A stretch of DNA of 64,000 bases from Crocinitomicaceae bacterium (lineage in GTDB: Bacteria; Bacteroidota; Bacteroidia; Flavobacteriales_D; Crocinitomicaceae): the NCBI GenBank assembly GCA_022447585.1, contig JAKVAR010000029.1, positions 1 to 64,000 of the forward strand, given 5' to 3'. The notes under the pieces are model-generated. The model did no database searches and was not told where the DNA came from. It saw only the letters and a program-made list of their open reading frames with translations. The translations under genes were made by a program, and so were the position numbers. Of the stretch, positions 54,816 to 63,820 are shown piece after piece. Every line of letters starts with the position of its first letter. The first letter of the stretch is position 1.

Positions 54816-55967
54816 ATGTCTAAAATACTTTTAACACTTCTTTCTTTAACAATGCTCGTAACTTCATTTGCAGGGATTGATGGAAAGGGCAAAAAACCGA
54901 AAAAACCGAAATTAGAACCTGGGATATATGCTGAGTTCACGACGACAAAAGGAATCATTCTTGTTCAATTAGAATTTGAAAAAGCTCCAATGACTGTTGC
55001 AAATTTTGTTGGATTAGCCGAGGGTAAATTCAAAGCTGATACAAATGAGTATGACACTCCTTTTTACGATGGCTTAACATTCCATAGAGTTCTTAAAGAC
55101 TTTATGATTCAAGGGGGAGATCCAGATGGTAAAGGTACCGGCGGGCCGAAACATAGGTTCATTGATGAGATTCACCCTGATCTAAAACATACTGGGCCTG
55201 GAATTCTTTCTATGGCTAACTCAGGACCAAATACAAACGGAAGTCAGTTCTTCATTACGCACAAAGCTACACCTTGGTTGGACGGTAAACATACGGTATT
55301 TGGACATGTCATTACTGGACAGGACGTTGTAAATGCCATTGAGCAAGGCGATACTATGGATAAGGTTAAAATCATTCGTAAAGGTAAAACAGCTAAAAAG
55401 TGGAAAGCGTCTGAGCAATATGCAGCAAAAATGGACGCTTATGTTGCCGAAGAAAAGGCACGTCAAGAGGAGTATAAAAAAATAGCTGCTATGTCTAACG
55501 AAGAATATAGCGAATATATGTATCAAGCAGTTAAGAAAAATTTCCCGTCAGCTCAAAAATCAAAGACTGGTTTAGTTTACATCATCGAAAACGAGGGTGA
55601 AGGTGCTAAGCCTACAAAAGGTGCTGCAATGTCCGTTCATTATACTGGAACCTTCAGAAAAACGGGAAACAAATTTGACTCATCTGTAGATAGAGGACAA
55701 CCGATGGATTTTAAATTCTTAGAACAAAGAATGGTTCCTGGGTTTGAAGAAGGACTTTCTTTCTTAGGTAAAGGTGGAAAAGCAAAAATCTTTATCCCAT
55801 ACTATTCTGCATATGGAGCCCAAGGAAGACCAGGGGCAATTCCACCATATTCTGATTTAGTTTTCGACTTAGAGGTTGTTAATTTAAAACCTTCCGAAAA
55901 GAGAGAGTCGATACAACATCATGATGGAGATGATCATGATCATGGAGGAGACGGTCACAATCACTAA
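54816..55967 (+). CDS. Two-domain peptidyl-prolyl isomerase (cyclophilin-FKBP fusion)
   Basis: A 383-residue exported protein. Signal peptide 1-19; cyclophilin domain about 35-205 ([53 protein letters not shown]); a lysine- and glutamate-rich helix (about 205-250); FKBP domain about 250-365 ([62 protein letters not shown]); and a histidine/aspartate-rich tail ([16 protein letters not shown]) that may bind metal. Both active sites look whole. It should help folding of proteins in the periplasm or outer membrane. A bidirectional terminator follows. Confidence 0.92.
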   Translation: MSKILLTLLSLTMLVTSFAGIDGKGKKPKKPKLEPGIYAEFTTTKGIILVQLEFEKAPMTVANFVGLAEGKFKADTNEYDTPFYDGLTFHRVLKDFMIQGGDPDGKGTGGPKHRFIDEIHPDLKHTGPGILSMANSGPNTNGSQFFITHKATPWLDGKHTVFGHVITGQDVVNAIEQGDTMDKVKIIRKGKTAKKWKASEQYAAKMDAYVAEEKARQEEYKKIAAMSNEEYSEYMYQAVKKNFPSAQKSKTGLVYIIENEGEGAKPTKGAAMSVHYTGTFRKTGNKFDSSVDRGQPMDFKFLEQRMVPGFEEGLSFLGKGGKAKIFIPYYSAYGAQGRPGAIPPYSDLVFDLEVVNLKPSEKRESIQHHDGDDHDHGGDGHNH

Positions 55968-55985
55968 ATATGTCATATTTCAAAT

Positions 55986-56018
55986 AAAAGAAGCCAGCTT
56001 TATAAGCTGGCTTCTTTT
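55986..56018. terminator. Bidirectional intrinsic terminator
   Basis: A 15-base perfect stem (AAAAGAAGCCAGCTT / AAGCTGGCTTCTTTT) with the loop TAT. The A-run before and T-run after make it work for the plus-strand isomerase gene and for the convergent minus-strand barrel gene. Confidence 0.93.
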
Positions 56019-56039
56019 GTCTATGTCTTTTTCTTATAA

Positions 56040-56852
56040 CTAGTGATCGTAGCATTTGGCAGGACTTCCCAAACGAATAGTGATCATCATCCCAGAGAAC
56101 ACGTACCAATCTTTCGTTGACGAATTACCACGTTGACCATATCGATTACCTGACAAATTTGAAACAGCCGCTGCCGTAGGTCCGTTTTCAGCTTCTAATA
56201 CAACTGGGTCTACATATGAATCTGCTTTCACGTCGTCTAAATAATCTGTGAAGGTCTTTCTAATTCCAAATTCAAAATTTAATCCCATTCTATTCCCTAA
56301 AGACATTTTAACTCCAACTCCAAGCGGAATACAAACCTGCATCAATCCATAATAGTTTTTAGAATTCAAAGACGTACCTTGTCCTTCTGTACCTAAATTG
56401 CGCAGTTCTACTTCAGTTCCGTTATAGTTAGTCTTAGGGTTCATTCTAAACATTCCTAATTCAGCCAATAAATAAGCGGTTCCTTTATACCTTTTATGTC
56501 CAATTTGAAAAGGAAAATAATTAAACTCCAATCCAGCTCCCAATTCATAGATTTCCGATGAAAAGCTTAGATTTCTTTCTCTCTGAAATTCATTTTTCGC
56601 TTGAGAATCAGCAGCGCTTACTTTCGCATAAGTGAAATTAGCCCTGAAACTTACTCTTGGATTTATATTAAATCTATAAACTAATCCGCCGGCTAAATGC
56701 GTATTTCTAAACTGACTAAATTGATTTAAATCACCTAGATAATAAGAACCTCCAACCAAGATCCCTAACTCAGATCGAGAGGCAGCGGTATGGTATTGAC
56801 CATGCACGAGCGAAGACAATGTCAATAAAATAATGACTATAAACTGTTTCAT
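56040..56852 (-). CDS. Outer-membrane beta-barrel protein (DUF6089-like)
   Basis: A 270-residue protein with a signal peptide (1-18, ending LVHGQ) and alternating beta strands typical of a barrel: RSELGILVGGSYYLGDLNQ at the start, GGLVYRFNINPRVSFRANFTY, and FEFGIRKTFTDYLDDVKADSYVD near the end. This set matches a common Bacteroidetes family (DUF6089) of unknown job, often found beside outer-membrane assembly genes. None of those is close by here. Confidence 0.85.
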   Translation of the reverse strand: MKQFIVIILLTLSSLVHGQYHTAASRSELGILVGGSYYLGDLNQFSQFRNTHLAGGLVYRFNINPRVSFRANFTYAKVSAADSQAKNEFQRERNLSFSSEIYELGAGLEFNYFPFQIGHKRYKGTAYLLAELGMFRMNPKTNYNGTEVELRNLGTEGQGTSLNSKNYYGLMQVCIPLGVGVKMSLGNRMGLNFEFGIRKTFTDYLDDVKADSYVDPVVLEAENGPTAAAVSNLSGNRYGQRGNSSTKDWYVFSGMMITIRLGSPAKCYDH

Positions 56853-56871
56853 AATTGTAATGCGTAGAACG

Positions 56872-56879
56872 CAAAATTA
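56872..56879 (-). promoter_or_regulatory. Bacteroidetes-type -7 box for the barrel gene
   Basis: Minus-strand TAATTTTG, matching TAnnTTTG, 19 bases before the ATG at 56852. Confidence 0.6.
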
Positions 56880-56909
56880 CCAAGAAAATTGTTCTATCAA
56901 AATCAATTA

Positions 56910-58640
56910 TTAAAATGAAGGACAAGAAACTGTTCTAAATCTTTGAATCGTAATATTCGAGTTCTTAGGATATTTAACTGTATAACCAATTTCTCTATTT
57001 TGAACTTGACTTGAACTTACATTTAATTTCCATGACACTTCCCCCGTTTCAATATCATTCTTTCCATTGGATAACTCATCTACATAGACCGTTATATCAC
57101 TGTTTTTAGAAATTGGAATTTGATCATAAACTTCAATGTTAATTGGAACCGATCTATTATTTCTAATTGCGATGTCATATAAATAAGAATCTTTTCTATA
57201 ATTCCCCAGCACTTTTTTACTTGACATTTCCTTCTTGAGTTTTCGCATGACAATTACCTTATTATCTCTGCCAAAAGATAGACTTAAAGTATCAGACACA
57301 TTTCGTGTATCAATCTGTGAAACCCCAACGTAAACTCCTCCAAAATAAACATTTGTCGGTCCAGGAATAAGTTCAAGTTCTTGCCACCCAACAATATTTG
57401 CCATTAAAAATGCAGAACGATCTAACTTCGGAACTGTAATATGAGAAAATTTTGCATCTAAATCCATTTCCTTAACACTAACAATGTATGGTTTAGCATC
57501 CGTTGGGCAAGTAAACTTATTTGCGATCTCAAATTCGGTAGTTAATTCAGAAATATCAATATTGCGCATCATGACTCCCTGATTTCCTACATTTTTATTT
57601 GACGCTAATTTCGCAGAATTCATTTGAAAATTATTCTCCATAATCGCTTGATCAGACCCCATATAATAATTATCATATGCCCTCTGGTTCGCAACATTAA
57701 TTGAAGATATCACATCATCTCTATAATCTTCTTGAGTAGCCTGTGGCCTATAATATTTAGTCTGTGATAATTTATTAATCTGAGAGTAATTTAAATACCA
57801 AGGGGACAGTTCAGGATGAGCAGCAGATAATTTGGGGTCACCAGTAGACAATGTTAACTCAACATTTTCCCATGCATTTCCAGTATTATTATAGACCTGC
57901 GCTTTATACTTCAAATTAATTTTTTGATTGATGTCCTGAGCAGAAAGATCATAAGTAGCTGCCCAACCACAATCAGAAACCAAATACTTAAGACTCGATT
58001 GCATGGTCAACGATTTATCGCAATCCACTAATACAATAACTTGGTTACTTCTTTGGTTTTCGTTGTAATTTAACTCTACTAATTGAAACCTTGTATTCTC
58101 AATCTTCGCATCCAAATTTCGTTTTTCCTTTTTTAATCTTGAAATAGCCTTATTAATCTTTAGCGTTCTTGTATGATAAAAATCAGCAGCCTCTTTAATT
58201 TGAAGCACGGTAAGATTATCATTCTTTCCACCAAGAGATTTGTTCGAATTCAAAATACCCTGTTCAGCATAGAAAGCGCCCAATTCATCGTTTACATTTT
58301 GTAAAACGTCTTTCAATACGTCCAGACTATCTTTCAAAATAGAAATTTGAGGATTAAACCCTTCGGCTGCTAAAAAGTCCATTTCAGTTGAAACAGACAC
58401 TAACCGGTAAGCACCATTTCCTTTGAACTGAATTGAAGCCGGATCTGCATAAGCGGACACACCGGAAAAACGAAGCTTATTTCTCCCCTGAGCTAGCGTC
58501 ACCTCTTGGGTGTGGGTCATTTGACCCGCCGTCAAGTATAATTTGACAGCATCAATATTAGACTTAATTACCTGATCATTAATTACCTGGCCTATTGAGA
58601 ATAATGGTGTTAAAAGAAATAATAACAGAAAATTTTTCAT
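56910..58640 (-). CDS. DUF4139-domain exported protein (mucoidy inhibitor A-like)
   Basis: A 576-residue protein with a signal peptide (MKNFLLLFLLTPLFSIGQ), an N-terminal DUF4140 domain (about 28-125: VKLYLTAGQMTHTQEVTLAQG), a coiled-coil section (about 150-195) and a C-terminal DUF4139 beta domain (about 210-575: VSDCGWAATYDLSAQDINQ, WENVELTLSTGDPK, YDIAIRNNRSVPINIEVYDQ). It belongs to the MuiA-like group, whose function is poorly known. I chose the ATG at 58640, as the ATG at 58667 adds nine residues before the signal peptide. Confidence 0.88.
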   Translation of the reverse strand: MKNFLLLFLLTPLFSIGQVINDQVIKSNIDAVKLYLTAGQMTHTQEVTLAQGRNKLRFSGVSAYADPASIQFKGNGAYRLVSVSTEMDFLAAEGFNPQISILKDSLDVLKDVLQNVNDELGAFYAEQGILNSNKSLGGKNDNLTVLQIKEAADFYHTRTLKINKAISRLKKEKRNLDAKIENTRFQLVELNYNENQRSNQVIVLVDCDKSLTMQSSLKYLVSDCGWAATYDLSAQDINQKINLKYKAQVYNNTGNAWENVELTLSTGDPKLSAAHPELSPWYLNYSQINKLSQTKYYRPQATQEDYRDDVISSINVANQRAYDNYYMGSDQAIMENNFQMNSAKLASNKNVGNQGVMMRNIDISELTTEFEIANKFTCPTDAKPYIVSVKEMDLDAKFSHITVPKLDRSAFLMANIVGWQELELIPGPTNVYFGGVYVGVSQIDTRNVSDTLSLSFGRDNKVIVMRKLKKEMSSKKVLGNYRKDSYLYDIAIRNNRSVPINIEVYDQIPISKNSDITVYVDELSNGKNDIETGEVSWKLNVSSSQVQNREIGYTVKYPKNSNITIQRFRTVSCPSF

Positions 58641-58661
58641 AGTGTTTATATTTAAGGTACA

Positions 58662-58775
58662 ATGCAATTGGTATTAGGTTCAATAACGGTAAGGAACATC
58701 GATAAAACAATTGAATCTATTCAAATGTTACAAAGCAGTGCAAAACATATCCCAGAGGACAGTAAAACAATTTAA
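58662..58775 (+). CDS. Candidate small protein of 37 residues
   Basis: An ATG-started frame of 37 codons plus TAA in the gap between the DUF4139 gene and lysA, divergent from the former. The predicted peptide (start MQLVLGSITVRNIDKTIESI) has no rare-residue run or low complexity and looks protein-like. A one-mismatch -7 box TATATTTA at 58645-58652 lies about ten bases ahead. There is no homology call; it may be chance, or the remains of a longer gene. Confidence 0.35.
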   Translation: MQLVLGSITVRNIDKTIESIQMLQSSAKHIPEDSKTI

Positions 58776-58813
58776 ATGTTTTTTATTTAACACTTTATAT
58801 CTTATTTAACCTA

Positions 58814-58844
58814 TTGTTATTTTTTTTATATTTTCATACCTTTG
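58814..58844 (+). promoter_or_regulatory. Promoter of lysA with -33 and -7 elements
   Basis: TTG at 58814-58816, a 20-base AT-rich spacer and TACCTTTG at 58837-58844, 19 bases before the ATG at 58864. Confidence 0.75.
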
Positions 58845-58863
58845 CGCCAATAAATTAATTAAA

Positions 58864-60102
58864 ATGACGAATAACCAATTATTAAATATTGCCGATGAAC
58901 ACGGAACACCAACTTATGTATATGATGCCAACAAAATCGTTGAGCAATACAGAAAGTTGCAAAACTCGTTTACACCTCTTAATGTTAAGCTTCATTATGC
59001 CATGAAAGCACTTAATAATGTTAATGTTTTGCGTCTTTTAAAAAATGAAGGAGCAGGAATTGATGCTGTTTCTATCCAAGAGATTGAATTAGGATTAAGA
59101 GCAGGATTTTCTCCTGTGGATATTATGTATACACCCAATTGTGTCGCGTTCAGCGAAATTGAAGCAGCTGTAGAATTGGGAGTATCTATCAATATTGACA
59201 ACATTACTATGCTTGAAAAATTCGGAGTAAAATATGGGAACAGCGTTAGTTGTTGTATTCGAATCAATCCGCATATTATGGCCGGAGGAAACTCAAACAT
59301 TTCTGTCGGTCATATTGATTCAAAATTCGGAATATCTATACATCAACTGCGTCATGTTGTGCGTGTTGCAGAAGCGCATGATATGCACATAATTGGACTA
59401 CACATGCATACGGGAAGCGATATTCTCGATGCCGATGTATTTTTGAGCGGCGCCGAATTACTTTATGAAGCAGCTAATCATTTTAAAGAACTAAAATTCA
59501 TGGATTTTGGAAGTGGATTCAAAGTAGCTTATAAAGCAGGCGAAATGGAAACTAATATTGATAAAATTGGATCAAAAATTACCGAATCTTTTCAAGCATT
59601 TTGTAAAACTTACGGACGTGAATTAGAATTATGGTTTGAACCCGGAAAGTACATTGTAAGTGAAGGCGGTCAATTTATTGTTCAAACTAATGTAGTAAAA
59701 CAAACAACATCAACAGTTTTTGTTGGTGTTAACAGTGGTCAAAATCATTTACTTCGACCTATGTTATATAATGCATTTCACACAATTAAAAACATTTCAA
59801 ATCCGAAAGGTGAACAAAAACTCTACTCCATTGTCGGTAACATCTGTGAAAGTGACACCTTTGGTCATGATCGTTTATTAAACGAGGTAAGAGAAGGAGA
59901 TATTCTCAGTATACATAATGCCGGTGCCTATGGTTTCTCAATGGCGAATCAGTACAATTCTCGCTTACGACCAGCAGAAGTAATGATCTATGAAGGTAGA
60001 TATCATTTAATCCGCAAGAGAGAAACTCTAGAAGACATTTATAGGAATGAAATTGAAATTCCAGAATTAGTTTCAACTGACATCTTTAAAGAAATTATGT
60101 AG
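58864..60102 (+). CDS. lysA: Diaminopimelate decarboxylase
   Basis: A 412-residue PLP enzyme of fold type III that makes L-lysine from meso-diaminopimelate. The PLP lysine lies in LHYAMKALNNVNVL (about residue 46); the glycine loop reads FMDFGSGFKV, and GLHMHTGSDI, ELWFEPGKYIVSEGG and the active-site cysteine motif NICESDTFGHDR are present. Length is normal. No other lysine gene is close. Confidence 0.95.
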   Translation: MTNNQLLNIADEHGTPTYVYDANKIVEQYRKLQNSFTPLNVKLHYAMKALNNVNVLRLLKNEGAGIDAVSIQEIELGLRAGFSPVDIMYTPNCVAFSEIEAAVELGVSINIDNITMLEKFGVKYGNSVSCCIRINPHIMAGGNSNISVGHIDSKFGISIHQLRHVVRVAEAHDMHIIGLHMHTGSDILDADVFLSGAELLYEAANHFKELKFMDFGSGFKVAYKAGEMETNIDKIGSKITESFQAFCKTYGRELELWFEPGKYIVSEGGQFIVQTNVVKQTTSTVFVGVNSGQNHLLRPMLYNAFHTIKNISNPKGEQKLYSIVGNICESDTFGHDRLLNEVREGDILSIHNAGAYGFSMANQYNSRLRPAEVMIYEGRYHLIRKRETLEDIYRNEIEIPELVSTDIFKEIM

Positions 60103-60194
60103 TTTGAATAAAAAAATAGTATCACAAAGATTTACCTTAAAAGATCTTTAACTTATTTCTTCTACACTTCAAAAATCTATGTAATTGCAGCTAT

Positions 60195-60575
60195 CTATGA
60201 AAGAGAATTTGATTCTAACTTATTAAAAAACCGTTCCAAATTATCATTCTTAACAAGATTATCCGAGCCTAAGATTAAAATTTCTTTGCATTTAAAGCTC
60301 TTCATCCAAATATCAAAATTCGACACAGCAACTTGCAGTGTTCCATTGATATCAATCTTTTGTGTTGGATAATGTTTTTTATAAAATTGGTTGTGAAGGT
60401 CATCAATTTCCTTCTCAATATCTTGATTCTCGTTAATTAACAATAATCCTTCTGCACCAAGCTCTTCGGCTTTAAAATCATAGTCAGCAGTTTGAATCCC
60501 AAGTTTTAGTGCCCAAGAAGTTATATAAGTCGAAAATTCCGACCCAGGTTTAAGGTAAATGGTATTTAAATTCAT
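60195..60575 (-). CDS. Hypothetical protein, function unknown
   Basis: A 126-residue cytosolic protein without signal peptide or membrane helix. The N-terminal phrase NTIYLKPGSEFSTYITSWAL and the C-terminal phrase ILILGSDNLVKNDNLERFFNKL suggest an alpha/beta fold, but I recognise no family or catalytic motif. It is on the opposite strand from lysA, 92 bases from its stop, and has its own promoter at 60608. It could be a lineage-specific gene. Confidence 0.7.
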   Translation of the reverse strand: MNLNTIYLKPGSEFSTYITSWALKLGIQTADYDFKAEELGAEGLLLINENQDIEKEIDDLHNQFYKKHYPTQKIDINGTLQVAVSNFDIWMKSFKCKEILILGSDNLVKNDNLERFFNKLESNSLS

Positions 60576-60607
60576 GTTCTAGTTTGCCGCTGTTAATTAA
60601 GCGACCG

Positions 60608-60615
60608 CAAATATA
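60608..60615 (-). promoter_or_regulatory. Bacteroidetes-type -7 box for the hypothetical gene
   Basis: Minus-strand TATATTTG, exact TAnnTTTG match, 32 bases before the ATG at 60575. Confidence 0.62.
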
Positions 60616-60655
60616 GCTAATTAAAGCGTTAACAATGAATCGTTGTTGACAAAAA

Positions 60656-61006
60656 TCAATCCAAATTATTGATCAACTCTGTTGGGCGAGCAACAACTGC
60701 CCTATTCGCTTTTATGACAATAGGACGTTCAATCAATTTTGGGAACTTAAGCATAGCCTCAACCCACTGATCTTCAGACATATTCTTCCCTTTGTAATTT
60801 TCTTTAAAAATTGATTCGCCTTTTCTAATGATAGATTCAGCAGATAGATTTAATTTTTTTAACACTACCAATAATTCCTCTTTCGAAGGAATCTCTTTCA
60901 AATATTCAATAATCTCTACGTCCTTTCCTTCTTTCTTTAGAAATTCTAAAGCCATTCTACTCTTAGAGCAACGCGGATTATGGTAAATTTTATATTTTTC
61001 CGACAT
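60656..61006 (-). CDS. ArsC-family arsenate reductase (glutaredoxin type)
   Basis: A 116-residue thioredoxin-fold protein of the ArsC/Spx/YffB group. The N-terminal active site is YHNPRCSKSRMALEFL with cysteine about residue 11; the C-terminal part KLIERPIVIKANRAVVARP contains the arginine and proline typical of ArsC. It may reduce arsenate with glutathione or glutaredoxin, though many chromosomal members have other roles. No arsenite exporter is near. It follows prfB by four bases on the same strand and is probably co-transcribed. Confidence 0.88.
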   Translation of the reverse strand: MSEKYKIYHNPRCSKSRMALEFLKKEGKDVEIIEYLKEIPSKEELLVVLKKLNLSAESIIRKGESIFKENYKGKNMSEDQWVEAMLKFPKLIERPIVIKANRAVVARPTELINNLD

Positions 61007-61010
61007 AATT

Positions 61011-62096
61011 TTAATTTCCTGATGACATCAGATAAGCTTTAAGGAATTTATCCAAATCACCATCCATAACTGCATCTATATTTCCTGTCTCATGTCCAGT
61101 ACGAACATCTTTAACTAATTTATAAGGATGCATAACATAGTTACGTATTTGCGATCCCCATTCTATCTTCTTTTTACTTGACTCAATCTCATCCCTAGCT
61201 TCCATTCTTGAACGATACTCTAACTCATATAATTGAGATTTCAAAAGCTGCATTGCCTTTTCTTTATTACCTAGTTGAGAACGTGACTCCGAATTTTCAA
61301 TGATTATCCCTGAAGGCGCATGTCTTAATCGAACCGCGGTTTCAACCTTATTCACATTCTGCCCACCGGCACCACCTGATCTAAAAGTCTCCCAAGTTAA
61401 ATCTGCTGGATTGACATGAATTTCAATGGTATCATCTACTAAAGGATATACATATACTGAAGCAAAAGAAGTATGCCTTTTAGCATTTGAATCAAAAGGT
61501 GAAATGCGCACCAACCGATGCACTCCATTCTCCCCCTTTAAATAACCAAAAGCAAAATCACCCGTAAATTCCAAAGTCACCGTTTTAATACCTGCAACAT
61601 CTCCATCCTGATAATTCAACTCTTTGATTTTATATCCATTTTTTTGCCCCCACATAGAATACATTCTCATCAACATTGAAGCCCAATCACAACTTTCCGT
61701 ACCGCCAGCTCCTGCCGTAATTTGGAGAACGGCACTTAAACTATCCTCTTCACTTGAAAGCATGTTTTTCAACTCCAATTCTTCAACAAGAATTAACAGC
61801 TTTTCAGCATGTTCATCCACCTCCAGCTCATCAGCCTCTCCTTCTTTTGCAAATTCAAACAATACTTCAAGGTCGCCAAATATTGATTCTAAATTATCAA
61901 AAGCATCCAACCAATATTTTAATGATCGAATTGATTTCATATGCGCTTCAGCCTTTTTAGAATCGTTCCAAAATTCAGGGTCTTGAGTCTTCAATTCCTC
62001 TTCCTTATAACGAACACGTTTCTCACTGATACTCAGATATTCTTCAATAGTATCGATCCTCTTTCGTATGTCTTTTATTTGATCTTGATTTATCAT
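61011..62096 (-). CDS. prfB: Peptide chain release factor 2
   Basis: A 361-residue release factor 2 that ends translation at UAA and UGA. The stop-codon tripeptide SPF is in [16 protein letters not shown] and the catalytic GGQ in [18 protein letters not shown]. The frame is continuous through the region ([10 protein letters not shown]) where many bacteria carry the autoregulatory frameshift with an in-frame UGA, so that control is absent here. I chose the ATG at 62096 (MINQDQIKD); the TTG at 62105 would lie inside the promoter box. Confidence 0.95.
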   Translation of the reverse strand: MINQDQIKDIRKRIDTIEEYLSISEKRVRYKEEELKTQDPEFWNDSKKAEAHMKSIRSLKYWLDAFDNLESIFGDLEVLFEFAKEGEADELEVDEHAEKLLILVEELELKNMLSSEEDSLSAVLQITAGAGGTESCDWASMLMRMYSMWGQKNGYKIKELNYQDGDVAGIKTVTLEFTGDFAFGYLKGENGVHRLVRISPFDSNAKRHTSFASVYVYPLVDDTIEIHVNPADLTWETFRSGGAGGQNVNKVETAVRLRHAPSGIIIENSESRSQLGNKEKAMQLLKSQLYELEYRSRMEARDEIESSKKKIEWGSQIRNYVMHPYKLVKDVRTGHETGNIDAVMDGDLDKFLKAYLMSSGN

Positions 62097-62102
62097 GAAC
62101 AA

Positions 62103-62110
62103 CAAACTTA
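62103..62110 (-). promoter_or_regulatory. Bacteroidetes-type -7 box for prfB
   Basis: Minus-strand TAAGTTTG, matching TAnnTTTG, with six bases before the ATG at 62096. A leaderless message is predicted. Confidence 0.65.
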
Positions 62111-62177
62111 GTTAAAAAGATTACAAAATTGTTTAGAACTAAACTGTAAAAGGGCATTACGGAGTAAGTAAAAGTTT

Positions 62178-62185
62178 TAAATTTG
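62178..62185 (+). promoter_or_regulatory. Bacteroidetes-type -7 box for gcvH
   Basis: TAAATTTG, matching TAnnTTTG, 22 bases before the ATG at 62208; divergent from the prfB promoter. Confidence 0.65.
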
Positions 62186-62207
62186 TTAGACTTTAAAAAA
62201 TTATAAA

Positions 62208-62585
62208 ATGAATATTCCAGAAAACTTAAAATATACAAAGGATCACGAATGGGTCAGTATTGAAGGAGATGTAGCAACTGTAGGTATTACTGAATTTGCT
62301 CAAAGTGAGTTAGGAGACATTGTTTATGTTGAGATTGAAACTGAAGGTGAATCATTAGATATCGAAGAAGTATTCGGTTCTGTAGAAGCTGTAAAAACTG
62401 TTTCTGACTTATTTATGCCATTAACGGGAGAAGTTCTTGAATTTAACGAATCATTAGAATCTAGTCCTGAGACGGTAAACGCTGACGCATACGGAGAAGG
62501 TTGGATGATTAAGATTAAAATATCAAATCCAGAAGAGGTGGCTAACTTACTAGATGCCGAAGCCTACAGCGCATTGATTGGATAA
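62208..62585 (+). CDS. gcvH: Glycine cleavage system H protein
   Basis: A 125-residue lipoyl carrier that shuttles the aminomethyl group between the P, T and L proteins of glycine cleavage. The lipoylated lysine lies in [15 protein letters not shown] (about residue 65); the N-terminal [20 protein letters not shown] and the C-terminal [14 protein letters not shown] are typical. The gcvT and gcvP genes are not here. A VanZ-like gene and tonB follow on the same strand. Confidence 0.96.
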   Translation: MNIPENLKYTKDHEWVSIEGDVATVGITEFAQSELGDIVYVEIETEGESLDIEEVFGSVEAVKTVSDLFMPLTGEVLEFNESLESSPETVNADAYGEGWMIKIKISNPEEVANLLDAEAYSALIG

Positions 62586-62595
62586 TCCTTAAACG

Positions 62596-62973
62596 TTGAG
62601 TCTTAGAATCTTTCTTTTAGGTTTTGTTTGGATTGGAGCAATGATTTTATTGTTCTTGACTCCAATTCAGGATGAAGACAACCTTTTTTTTGGTTGTATC
62701 CCTGCTAGATCTATAGTGCACTTCGCTCTCTTTTGGGGCTTTGTTCATATCTGGATAGGAACCTTAAAGAAACAGCTAAAGAATGAAACAATTAGAAGGA
62801 AAGCCTTTTTAATCACGTTCGTTTCAGCGGTTGCACTCGCGTTATTATCAGAAGCTATAATGCTAATGCTCGGTATATCCGATTCTTTTAGTTTTTGGAA
62901 TTTAATATTTGATCTGTTAGGATCATGTTTAGGAATTATTACATTTCGTCTACTATACACATCATGTTATTGA
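62596..62973 (+). CDS. VanZ-family membrane protein
   Basis: A 125-residue protein with four hydrophobic segments and a VanZ-like pattern: an N-terminal helix (residues 3-21), the conserved IVHFALFWGFVHIWIG region and a last helix with FDLLGSCLGII. VanZ gives low-level teicoplanin resistance in enterococci; most relatives have no known role. The start is a TTG at 62596, 10 bases after the gcvH stop; an ATG 45 bases later would cut the first helix. Confidence 0.82.
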   Translation: MSLRIFLLGFVWIGAMILLFLTPIQDEDNLFFGCIPARSIVHFALFWGFVHIWIGTLKKQLKNETIRRKAFLITFVSAVALALLSEAIMLMLGISDSFSFWNLIFDLLGSCLGIITFRLLYTSCY

Positions 62974-63036
62974 GTTTATGGTATACAATTTGTTAGTATA
63001 AATTCATATATTTACAACATAATTTGGCTAATTATT

Positions 63037-63696
63037 ATGGAATTAAAGAAAAGTGAACAAGCAAACATCGAGAAACTACGCGTTCCAATTACGCTAATGG
63101 GTTTATTGTTTGTAGGTAGTGTGGTACTAGCTTCTTTCTCATATCAGGAAGGGAAAGTACGTGAAATAAAAGCAGGAGTTCAAGAGAACGTTGCAGATGT
63201 ACAATTTATGCAAGATGCTCAAGAACAAGATGCTCCCCCACCCCCACCTGCAGTAGACGCTCCACCTCCCGTGACTGAAGAAATCGTGGAAGAGGAAAAT
63301 ACTGAAGTTGAGCCAACTCCAGTTGTTCAAACTCCGCCGCCAGTTGATATTGGACCGGTTGAAGAAGTTGTTGTTGAAGAAGAAATTATCGATTTCCCTG
63401 ATGTTGAAGCAGGTTTCCCTGGGGGGGCTGCAGCAATGCAAAAGTGGATTGGTGAAAACGTTCAATATCCACAAACTGCTATTGAAATGAATGAGCAAGG
63501 TAGAGTTTATCTTTCATTCGTTGTGGAGGCAGATGGATCTATTGGAGGAATTCAAGTTGAGAGAGGCGTAAGTACTGATTTAGATAGAGAAGCAAAAAGA
63601 CTTTTACGTAAAATGCCTAAATGGACAGCTGGTGAAGCTGGCGGACGTAAAGTAAGAACTAGATGTAGACTTCCTATCAACTTTACGTTGAACTAG
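63037..63696 (+). CDS. TonB-like energy transducer
   Basis: A 219-residue TonB-family protein. An N-terminal helix (about 17-38, VPITLMGLLFVGSVVLASFSY given here by its core LMGLLFVGSVVLA) anchors it in the inner membrane; a proline- and glutamate-rich stretch (about 65-125) spans the periplasm; the C-terminal domain (about 130-219: FPGGAAAMQKWIGENVQYP, GRVYLSFVVEADGSI, RLPINFTLN) binds outer-membrane receptors. It passes the proton-motive force to transport of iron complexes or glycans. A terminator follows, then the remains of a second copy. exbB and exbD are not in the window. Confidence 0.93.
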   Translation: MELKKSEQANIEKLRVPITLMGLLFVGSVVLASFSYQEGKVREIKAGVQENVADVQFMQDAQEQDAPPPPPAVDAPPPVTEEIVEEENTEVEPTPVVQTPPPVDIGPVEEVVVEEEIIDFPDVEAGFPGGAAAMQKWIGENVQYPQTAIEMNEQGRVYLSFVVEADGSIGGIQVERGVSTDLDREAKRLLRKMPKWTAGEAGGRKVRTRCRLPINFTLN

Positions 63697-63713
63697 GAAT
63701 CTGATACGATATT

Positions 63714-63738
63714 AAAAACCGTGAATTAGTTCACGGTT
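63714..63738 (+). terminator. Intrinsic terminator after tonB
   Basis: AAAACCGTGAA pairs with TTCACGGTTTT around the loop TTAG and leads into a run of T. Strong and perfect. Confidence 0.9.
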
Positions 63739-63820
63739 TTTTTTTGCTCTAAACTTTGATATATGGTTTGTTTTAACCTATGTCATTAGAACTAATGCAA
63801 ATAAATCACTATCGTTATGA

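Noticed and set aside
61624..61986. Plus-strand serine-rich frame opposite prfB
   Set aside because: It is the antisense of the helical domain of release factor 2; the serine bias follows from the complement of its glutamate and leucine codons.
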